From Bodo saltans (Eukaryota; Euglenozoa; Kinetoplastea; Eubodonida; Bodonidae): a DNA stretch of 23,432 nt. Of this stretch, positions 1 to 6,473 are shown one piece after another. The notes under the pieces were generated by a model. It did not search any database. It saw only the letters and a list, made by a program, of their open reading frames with translations, and was not told the origin of the DNA. Location: the NCBI GenBank assembly GCA_001460835.1, contig CYKH01002023.1, positions 1-23,432 of the forward strand. Direction: 5' to 3'. How positions within the stretch are numbered: the first letter of the stretch is position 1; each line of letters begins with the position of its first letter. The translations under genes were made by a program, and so were the position numbers.

Positions 1-128
1 AAAACGAACCTATCTGAGCGGAAAAGAAGCTATTTGAGCATTATGTTGAGAGGTGTTTTTGGAAGTTTCACATACATGAGCAGCAAGTGTGAAAGATTTG
101 GCGGAGCGTGTTACAATGAGCTGGAGAG

Positions 129-187
129 TTTTTTTTTCCTTTTGAGGTTTGGGTTGCTGACTTTGGCTTCTTGTTTCGCTTTTGTAG
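129..187 (+). other. Probable spliced-leader acceptor region for SAR1
   Basis: A 15-base pyrimidine run at 129-143 is followed by AG at 145-146, and a second pyrimidine-rich stretch (161-185) ends in AG at 186-187, 10 bases before the SAR1 ATG. Either AG could accept the spliced leader; the second gives the shorter leader. Bases 1-128 hold no gene I can recognise and are probably the 3' UTR or spacer of an upstream gene. Confidence 0.55.
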
Positions 188-197
188 AGAAGAACTG

Positions 198-785
198 ATG
201 GGTTGGTTTTCGTGGTTCTGGGACATGTTGTCCTTCCTTGGCCTCAACAACAAGACTGGCAAGATCTTGTTTTTGGGACTTGACAATGCGGGTAAGACCA
301 CGCTTCTTGGCAAGTTGTCCACGGATCAAGTCCACCAGCACCGCCCAACGTTTCACCCGAATGTCGAAGAGCTTACCCTCGGTGGCATTAAACTCAAGAC
401 AATCGACATGGGTGGCCACATTCAGGCTCGCCGCCTGTGGAAGGATTACTTTACCAAGGTTGATGGCGTTGTGTTTCTTGTCGATGCCGCGAACGGTGAA
501 CGTTTCGAGGAAGCAAAGAAGGAACTTGACATGCTTCTCCAGACTGAGGAGCTTGCCAAGACCCCATTTGTGATTTTGGGAAATAAGATTGACCTCCCAA
601 ACGCCATTTCCGAACCTGGCCTGGTGCAAGTGATGGGTCTCACTGGTCTCCTAACTGGAAAACAAACGAAGGTTGCTCCTGGATCTGGAGTGCGTCCGCT
701 TGAAGTTTACATGTGTAGTGTTGTCAAAAAGGTTGGGTACGGTGACGCTTTCCGATGGCTGTCTCAGTACTTGCAAAATGCGTAG
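198..785 (+). CDS. SAR1: Small GTPase SAR1 (COPII coat assembly)
   Basis: This 195-residue protein matches the length and layout of Sar1, the GTPase that recruits the COPII coat to ER exit sites. The N-terminus is a Trp/Phe-rich amphipathic segment ([16 protein letters not shown]), as expected for the Sar1 membrane-bending helix. Visible motifs are the P-loop GLDNAGKT (residues 27-34), switch I PT-x-HP near Thr51, DMGGH (70-74, with the Sar1-type His instead of the Arf Gln), NKID (129-132) and CSV (173-175). The C-terminus contains GYG-x-FRWLSQY, typical of Sar1 and not of Arf. The reading frame runs upstream to a TTG at 171, but a splice-acceptor-like AG lies at 186-187, so the ATG at 198 is chosen. 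Gly2 is present, but position 6 is Trp and not Ser/Thr, so N-myristoylation is not supported. The Sar1 call is secure from the motifs. Confidence 0.96.
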   Translation: MGWFSWFWDMLSFLGLNNKTGKILFLGLDNAGKTTLLGKLSTDQVHQHRPTFHPNVEELTLGGIKLKTIDMGGHIQARRLWKDYFTKVDGVVFLVDAANGERFEEAKKELDMLLQTEELAKTPFVILGNKIDLPNAISEPGLVQVMGLTGLLTGKQTKVAPGSGVRPLEVYMCSVVKKVGYGDAFRWLSQYLQNA

Positions 786-875
786 GAGGTTTATGTGCGT
801 AATTCTGCTATTCAAAAACTCTTTCTTTCTTGTGTCTTGTGTCTTATTTTTGAGTGCCACTTCGAATGTCGATAG

Positions 876-897
876 TTTTTACTTTTTGCTAATGAAG
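876..897 (+). other. Probable spliced-leader acceptor for the 162-residue protein gene
   Basis: A T-rich tract (876-890) is followed by AG at 896-897, 7 bases before the ATG at 905. Splicing here would also remove an out-of-frame ATG at 892. Earlier pyrimidine-rich sequence (about 820-851) with AG at 853-854 is an alternative. Confidence 0.5.
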
Positions 898-904
898 TCG
901 AAAA

Positions 905-1393
905 ATGATCGATCTCAATGATATTTCGTTCACACTTCCGGTGCAGATTGTAACGCACGACATTCCTGCACGCTGTAATTCTGCAACCCCGTTGAAGACG
1001 GCCAACGTGAGACGAATTCAAACACCTCTATCCACTGTTTCTCCTCAGTGCCTCCATGCTTCTCTAGACGCATTGGCAACGGAACTGAACGACAGCGATA
1101 GCGGTCGCGTTGGTTTCATTTGTAAGAGCCTTAGTGCTATTGCCGATGAGATTGAGCGCCTTCCGTTCGCTGTCAATGCGAGCGAGCTCTCCTTGCTGTT
1201 GGCGAAGATTACTCAACTCTTCGCTGCTGCTGAGGGTAAGGAAAACTGCGAGCATACTATCGCCAAGAAGGTGCGAAAAATTCAAACACCACAACTTGAC
1301 CTTCGATCCTTCAGAACTAAAACTCCCCTTTGTCCTCGTGATATTCAACGTGCGGAGGATGAACCAACACCCCGAAGATTTCTTTTCCCATAG
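905..1393 (+). CDS. Small unknown protein with repeated VR[RK]IQTP motif, TP sites and KEN box
   Basis: I do not recognise the family of this 162-residue protein. Residues 35-41 and 123-129 carry the near-identical motif VR[RK]IQTP. There are six proline-directed Ser/Thr sites (T28, T40, S46, T128, T140, T155); T28 (TPLK) and T155 (TPRR) fit the full CDK consensus S/T-P-x-K/R. A KEN tripeptide, the sequence of an APC/C degron, is at 112-114, and the C-terminus has RFLF (158-161), which fits the RxLF cyclin-docking motif. The middle (about 48-110) looks alpha-helical, while both ends look disordered. A cell-cycle-regulated role is inference from short motifs that can arise by chance. The ATG at 905 follows a plausible acceptor by 7 bases. 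The open frame, position in the array and flanking RNA-processing signals support a real gene. Confidence 0.8.
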   Translation: MIDLNDISFTLPVQIVTHDIPARCNSATPLKTANVRRIQTPLSTVSPQCLHASLDALATELNDSDSGRVGFICKSLSAIADEIERLPFAVNASELSLLLAKITQLFAAAEGKENCEHTIAKKVRKIQTPQLDLRSFRTKTPLCPRDIQRAEDEPTPRRFLFP

Positions 1394-1460
1394 ATCACAC
1401 GAAACATTGTTCTTCTGATACGCAACTTTAAAAGCTCGATTGTTTTCAACGATGGATTGA

Positions 1461-1488
1461 CTCTTTTTCGTCTTCGCTTCTTCACTAG
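1461..1488 (+). other. Probable spliced-leader acceptor for the 586-residue coiled-coil gene
   Basis: A nearly pure pyrimidine tract (1461-1483) is followed by AG at 1487-1488, leaving an 8-base leader before the ATG at 1497. It is one of the clearest acceptors in the window. Confidence 0.65.
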
Positions 1489-1496
1489 ATCTTGAG

Positions 1497-3257
1497 ATGC
1501 CACCCAAGGGAAAGAAGAAGGGACAGTCCAAGGAGGAGCTTGAGCGCATTGCTCGAGAGCAAGAAGAGCTGCAACGGATTCAAGAACTGTTGCAGCGAGA
1601 GAGTGAGGCTGAAGACCGCCAGCGACGAGAAAATGAACGACGCGATGCTGAGGAGAACGAGGAACGTAAGCGTGCCAAGAAAGAAGAGCAAATGCGATTG
1701 ATGGCGGAGAAAGATTCTCGCATTTTGCTGCTGACGACTGAACTGGATTCCCAAAAGACATTATTCTCTTCTGAGAGATTTGAGCTGGAAGCAGAGCTTG
1801 AGCGCATGCTTCAACTGAAAGACTCCTTGCTGAATGAAGTCAGTGTATTGCGAGCAGAGGGTGACGACATCCAGCGGAAGCTCCTTGAGGAACGAAACGA
1901 AGTCACTTACGCGCTGGATTCAGCAAACCAGGACAACAAGAAGCTGCAAACTGAACTTTCTGCTCTTGGCGATGCAAACCGAAAAGAGATATCTGAGTTA
2001 GACTCGAATCTTCGTGAAACCCAGCAACAGCTCGAAGTCCTTTCGGCAACACATAAGCGTCTCGACTGGGAAAGCTCTTCACGAATCAAGAACTTGGAAC
2101 GCGAGTTGGAGAAAAGTAAAGCACTCATCAATACTTTGCAGGAAGCTCTGCAAGAGCGAAACGAAGAAGATCGCAGGAACGTCACCCTTCTCCAGATGCT
2201 GAACCACCAGCTTGATGAAAACAAGCAGCGATCTCAACAGCTTCTCGAAGAAGAGCGCGAGAAAACTCAAAAGGTCAAGAAAGAGCTCCTCACTGTCGAG
2301 ACTCTCGTGAAACAGCTCCAAGAGGAAAACGATTTGCACCGTCGTGAGAAAGAGGCGTTCAAACGTCAGTCAGAGAATGATTTGCAGGACTACAAGTCAA
2401 AGCTTGAGCAGATGAAGTTCGACATGAAGTACTTGCACACAGAGCTTCACAGCTTCAAAGCGATGTGCTCAAAACACCAACAAGAGTCAACGCAAGTGAA
2501 GGCTTCAGCTGCAACCGAAACTAGCAACGCTCGCATCGAAGTTGATTCTGTGAACAAGAAAGTGGATGAGCTAGAAAGTCTCATTCGCCGCAAGGACCGT
2601 GAACACTTTGACAAGGTGACATTTCTCAATGCTCAAATTTCAAACAACCGCACCATTATCTCTCAACTTCAACACAAGCTCTCTCGAGAACGCGACGAGC
2701 ATGTTGCTGATTCTTCTGCAGTTGCAACCGAAGTTCAGGAAAAAGCACTGACAATTCAATCATTGCACTCTGACTTGGAGAAGAAAAAGTCAAGTGCATA
2801 CGAAAACGAAGCAAAGCTCTCTTCAGATATTTCAATTTTGAAATCTACTGTGTTTCAACTCCAAGCAGCTCTAGTTGAGCGCGAGAAGCAACTTGAGACT
2901 TCACGTGCAGCTCAAAATGAAGAAATTCGTCGCTTGCGCTCGAAACTCGATGAGCATTTCATTCCTCATCGCAATGAAGAGAACGGCGTGACAGTGGACG
3001 AGAAGTCCGTCGAAACTGCATTGAGCGAGAAAGTTAGCTTCTTGACTCGAGAGTTGGAGCTTCGCAACAAGGTTGCTCTTGAAAATGAACAGCGCATGAA
3101 AGGCCAGGTTTCAAATCAAAATCAAATTATTGACAGCCTTCAAGAAGAACTTCACAAGACAAAGTCTGAGTGGCGTGCAGAGGTAAAGCTGCTTGATGAT
3201 GAGATTGGTCGATTGAAAAAGACTCTTGACGTTCATTTTATCCCTTACCAGAAGTAG
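1497..3257 (+). CDS. Coiled-coil protein, probably cytoskeletal or flagellar
   Basis: The 586-residue protein begins with a basic cap (MPPKGKKKG), then is almost entirely charged heptad-like coiled coil rich in Glu, Lys, Gln and Leu with very few Pro or Gly. It has no membrane segment or enzyme motif. A 15-residue element of pattern E-I-x-R-L-[RK]-x-x-L-D-x-H-F-I-P occurs at residues 476-490 and again at the extreme C-terminus (569-583), where it breaks the coiled coil. The Lys-rich MPPKGKK start followed by long coiled coil is common in ciliary and flagellar proteins (CFAP and dynein regulatory complex types), but I cannot assign a family. A Golgi or general structural coiled-coil role remains possible. 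The start is the first ATG after a strong acceptor. Confidence 0.9.
   Translation: MPPKGKKKGQSKEELERIAREQEELQRIQELLQRESEAEDRQRRENERRDAEENEERKRAKKEEQMRLMAEKDSRILLLTTELDSQKTLFSSERFELEAELERMLQLKDSLLNEVSVLRAEGDDIQRKLLEERNEVTYALDSANQDNKKLQTELSALGDANRKEISELDSNLRETQQQLEVLSATHKRLDWESSSRIKNLERELEKSKALINTLQEALQERNEEDRRNVTLLQMLNHQLDENKQRSQQLLEEEREKTQKVKKELLTVETLVKQLQEENDLHRREKEAFKRQSENDLQDYKSKLEQMKFDMKYLHTELHSFKAMCSKHQQESTQVKASAATETSNARIEVDSVNKKVDELESLIRRKDREHFDKVTFLNAQISNNRTIISQLQHKLSRERDEHVADSSAVATEVQEKALTIQSLHSDLEKKKSSAYENEAKLSSDISILKSTVFQLQAALVEREKQLETSRAAQNEEIRRLRSKLDEHFIPHRNEENGVTVDEKSVETALSEKVSFLTRELELRNKVALENEQRMKGQVSNQNQIIDSLQEELHKTKSEWRAEVKLLDDEIGRLKKTLDVHFIPYQK
2922..3257 (+). repeat. Protein-level duplicated E-I-x-R-L-x3-L-D-x-H-F-I-P element
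   Basis: Two copies of one 15-residue element lie in the same protein: one encoded at 2922-2966 (residues 476-490) and one at 3201-3245 (residues 569-583). Spacing is 93 residues. Eight or more positions are identical between copies, and the HFIP core is exact, which is unusual for otherwise low-complexity coiled coil. Confidence 0.75.
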
Positions 3258-3359
3258 AATTCCATTGGACTACATGTACGAAAGATGTTAGATGTACCAA
3301 GAGCAGCATCTTCCGATAAAATATTAAGATAGTGATGCCCTCATCTTCCACGAATCATG

Positions 3360-3387
3360 TTCTTGTTTTTGTTTTTTTTCATGACAG
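3360..3387 (+). other. Probable spliced-leader acceptor for AASS
   Basis: A long T-rich tract (3360-3380) ends with AG at 3386-3387. The AASS frame stays open through the tract and would encode a meaningless Phe/Leu run from an ATG at 3357, so this acceptor argues for starting at the ATG at 3417, with a 29-base leader. Confidence 0.65.
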
Positions 3388-3416
3388 TCCTAGAAAGCCA
3401 TAAATCAGATATCGAG

Positions 3417-6302
3417 ATGCTTCGTCGCAGCGTTTGCCGCTCAGCAATTGCCGGCAACGGGATCATTGGCGTTCGTCGTGAAGACAAGAACGTTTGGGAG
3501 CGTCGCGTACCACTTACACCGAAGCATGTTGAGCATCTTCTTCAGCATGGCGTTGTCAAGAAAGTCATTGTACAGCCGTCAACTATTCGCTGCTATGACG
3601 ATCGCGCGTACGCTGAGGCTGGCGCGGAGATCAAGGAGGATCTTTCTGAGGCTGCTACAATTTGCGCAGTCAAAGAGGTTCCTGGTCAGCTGTTGATTCC
3701 AGAGCGCTCATACATGTTCTTTTCTCACACCATCAAGGCTCAGTCGTACAACATGCCACTGCTTGACACGATCTTGCAAAAAAACGTTCGACTCTTTGAC
3801 TACGAGAGGATCGTGAACACCGATGGACGTATGGTCAAATTTGGACCGTACGCCGGGTTTGCAGGAATGATCGACACGCTGCACGCACTGGGCCTTGCCT
3901 TGCTGACTCGAGGATATGCGACTCCTTTCCTTCACCTTTCGATGTCGAAGGAGTACAGCAGTCTCGATGTTGCGCGCGCTGATCTTCGTGAGATCGGTGA
4001 ACAAATTCGCAAGCGTGGACTCCCCTCTGAGTGCTGCCCACTCACGATTGCCATTACTGGCGCTGGCAGTGTCAGCAATGCAGCGCAACAGATTTTGCAC
4101 CTTCTCCCCTGCAAATATGTTGAGGTCGAAGATTTGCCCAAGATTTGGAACCAACGCACCAAAGACCACCATCATGTGTATGTTGTCGTTGTTCGCTCGA
4201 AGGACATGGTTGTTCCGATTGACCCTGCTCGTCGCTTCTCGTCGAAGGACTACTATCAAAACCCGAATGACTACAAGCCAATTTTTCACGAGAAGGTTGC
4301 GCCGTACATCCGATGCCTTGTGAACGGCATGTACTGGGAGCCTCGATTCCCTCGGCTGTTGACAACAACTCAAGCACGAGAGCTTGCCAAGGATAACCGT
4401 TTCCCATTGCTTGCTCTTGGAGAGATTACTTGCGATGTTGGCGGGTCTATTGAGTTTTTTGTCAAAGCTACGACAATTCAGAATCCATTTTACGTATATG
4501 ATATTCAAACAGATGCTGTCATGGAGATGCATCAGTTCAATGGCAAAGGTGTGATTATTCTTGGTGTTGATCACATCCCCGCAGAATTCCCGAAGGAGTC
4601 ATCCACAGACTTCGGTGATGGGCTTGTTCCTCTCATCGAACGTGTTTCAGTCAGCGATGGGTCTGCGAGTCTCGAACAGCAAAGTGAGCAAATGGGTCCT
4701 GAGATATTCAATTCTATGATCACCTGCAAAGGACAGTTAACTCCGAACTTCAAGTACATTGCTACTCTGCGGGCCCAGAAGGAAAGTCAAGCGGAGAGTA
4801 AGCGCAAGGTGCTTGTGTTTGGAGGTGGTATGACCTCAGGCCCATGCGTACGACACTTGCTGCAAGACGGCCGCAACATCGTTACGCTTGTGGACAAAGA
4901 TCAGTCAAACCTGAACAAAATTGCTGCTACGTTCGGCAAGAACCTTGGTCTTGAAGATGGCAGTGGCGGCCTTCGTCATGCTGTCGCTGATGCAGGTAAG
5001 GTTGATTCTTACATCACTTCGCTGATCAAAGCATCTGATGTTGTTGTGTCAATGCTGCCGGCAACAATGCACGCCAAGATTGCGGAGACCGCAATCGCGT
5101 GCAACGTTCCCATGGTCACTGCGAGTTACGTCGCGCCTGAAATGGAGAAACTCCGCAAGCAAGCGGAGGCTCAGAACGTCGTTATCGTTAACGAAATGGG
5201 ACTTGACCCTGGTATTGACATTATGACAACTGCCAAGCTGCTCAATGAAATCCGTCGCGACGGAGGAGTTGTAACCAGTTATGTCTCGCTCTGTGGAGCA
5301 CTACCTCAACCTGAAAACTCAGATGGTCCTATGGGCTACAAATTTTCGTGGAGCCCTCGTGGCGTCCTTTCGGCAGCCACTCGCCCCGCCCGCTTTTACG
5401 CTGGCAAGCAATGGCATGAGATTCCAGGTGACTTGCTTTATCACTTTATTCAGCCCCTTGTTGGCTTCAAGGGTCTAGATCTCAACTGGATCCCGAACGG
5501 CGATGCTGAACGATACTTGAACAGCTACCAGCTCGGTGGGCCGGAGGTCGATACAATTATTCGAGGAACACTGCGCTACAGTGCGTTCGCACCTGTTATT
5601 TACGCGCTGCGACCCTTGGGAATGCTCGATGCATCGACACCAGTGGAAGAGTTGACAATGAAGTCCTCCAAGTTCCTAAGCTATCCTTCACTCCTAAGAA
5701 AGATGATTGGTTCAACAAACCGCGATCAAGTGGTGAATGATCTCGCTGCGTTTTTGACGAAACGCATTTCTGAGGACCGCGCCCGTGCTCATGCCACCGA
5801 GACTTGGAAAGCACTTCAAAACGTCAAGATGAGTTCCGATGTCAGCCCGTCCGCACTTGTCACTCTTGAGCGAGAAGTATCCATTATCATGAGCACATTT
5901 GCTCGGCTTGGCCTGTTGGATGAGAACTCTATCGTTCCCAAAACTAACGACGGATTTGTGATCGATTCTCTCTGCACAACGCTGCAAGCATTGATGGGCT
6001 ACCGTTCTCACGAGCGCGACTTCACTATGATGATTCACCGCATTCGTGCATTCTTCCCGAAGACTGGAAAGAACAAGGTGTACAAGGCTACTCTGTCTCT
6101 CCGCGGACAGGATCTTGCCAATACCGCAACAGCGATCACTGTTGGACTTCCAGTTGGCGCCACGGCCCAGCTGATCCTCAACAATGGGCTTGCAGGCAAG
6201 AACGGTTTGATTAGCCCTACAGATGAGCGAGTGTACCTCCCGATTCTTGCCGAACTTGACCGCCAAGGAATCCGCATGCATGAGGAGTGCCGTGAAGAGT
6301 AA
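3417..6302 (+). CDS. AASS: Bifunctional alpha-aminoadipic semialdehyde synthase (LKR/SDH)
   Basis: This enzyme catalyses the first two steps of mitochondrial lysine breakdown: lysine plus 2-oxoglutarate to saccharopine (lysine-ketoglutarate reductase), then saccharopine to glutamate and 2-aminoadipate semialdehyde (saccharopine dehydrogenase). With the ATG at 3417 the protein has 961 residues, against about 926 in animals. Residues 1-15 (MLRRSVCRSAIAGNG) look like a mitochondrial presequence. The reductase half spans about 16-455, with GVRRED-x-x-x-WERR-x-PL near its start, SHTIKAQ (103-109) and the nucleotide-binding stretch ITGAGSVS (213-220). The dehydrogenase half spans about 463-961, with GGGMTSG (469-475), NEMGLDPGID (592-601), KFSWSP and a family-typical C-terminus. 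Both halves appear complete, with no frameshift. A longer start at 3357 only adds residues encoded by the polypyrimidine tract. Identity is firm; mitochondrial location is inferred. Confidence 0.96.
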   Translation: MLRRSVCRSAIAGNGIIGVRREDKNVWERRVPLTPKHVEHLLQHGVVKKVIVQPSTIRCYDDRAYAEAGAEIKEDLSEAATICAVKEVPGQLLIPERSYMFFSHTIKAQSYNMPLLDTILQKNVRLFDYERIVNTDGRMVKFGPYAGFAGMIDTLHALGLALLTRGYATPFLHLSMSKEYSSLDVARADLREIGEQIRKRGLPSECCPLTIAITGAGSVSNAAQQILHLLPCKYVEVEDLPKIWNQRTKDHHHVYVVVVRSKDMVVPIDPARRFSSKDYYQNPNDYKPIFHEKVAPYIRCLVNGMYWEPRFPRLLTTTQARELAKDNRFPLLALGEITCDVGGSIEFFVKATTIQNPFYVYDIQTDAVMEMHQFNGKGVIILGVDHIPAEFPKESSTDFGDGLVPLIERVSVSDGSASLEQQSEQMGPEIFNSMITCKGQLTPNFKYIATLRAQKESQAESKRKVLVFGGGMTSGPCVRHLLQDGRNIVTLVDKDQSNLNKIAATFGKNLGLEDGSGGLRHAVADAGKVDSYITSLIKASDVVVSMLPATMHAKIAETAIACNVPMVTASYVAPEMEKLRKQAEAQNVVIVNEMGLDPGIDIMTTAKLLNEIRRDGGVVTSYVSLCGALPQPENSDGPMGYKFSWSPRGVLSAATRPARFYAGKQWHEIPGDLLYHFIQPLVGFKGLDLNWIPNGDAERYLNSYQLGGPEVDTIIRGTLRYSAFAPVIYALRPLGMLDASTPVEELTMKSSKFLSYPSLLRKMIGSTNRDQVVNDLAAFLTKRISEDRARAHATETWKALQNVKMSSDVSPSALVTLEREVSIIMSTFARLGLLDENSIVPKTNDGFVIDSLCTTLQALMGYRSHERDFTMMIHRIRAFFPKTGKNKVYKATLSLRGQDLANTATAITVGLPVGATAQLILNNGLAGKNGLISPTDERVYLPILAELDRQGIRMHEECREE

Positions 6303-6440
6303 ACCAGGAAAATTAACCATGTTTCTGCATTTCCAGAGCGTTGACGCATAGCTACTAATTACTGATGACTGCAAATGATCGGAACAACGAACCACTTCTC
6401 TTCGTTTTGCTTAGCTTGACGTGATTGGTGGTTACCACAA

Positions 6441-6466
6441 CCTTTTTTCTTTCTCGTTTCGAAAAG
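6441..6466 (+). other. Probable spliced-leader acceptor for the LysM protein gene
   Basis: A pyrimidine-rich tract (6441-6460) is followed by AG at 6465-6466, leaving a 7-base leader before the ATG at 6474. Confidence 0.65.
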
Positions 6467-6473
6467 AATTGAA

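Noticed and set aside
198-785. ARF or ARL GTPase
   Set aside because: DMGGH has His where ARF has Gln, myristoylation context is poor, and the C-terminal GYG-x-FRWLSQY is Sar1-specific.
3357-3416. N-terminal extension of AASS beginning MFLFLFFF, which might be read as a signal peptide
   Set aside because: The Phe/Leu run is encoded by the polypyrimidine tract of the splice acceptor; the AG at 3386-3387 would remove it from mature mRNA.
3708-4574. 288-codon open frame on the - strand inside AASS
   Set aside because: Antisense to conserved LKR sequence, with no recognisable domain and no acceptor-like signal.
5712-6395. 227-codon open frame on the - strand over the 3' end of AASS
   Set aside because: It overlaps the conserved SDH C-terminus and has no motif of its own.
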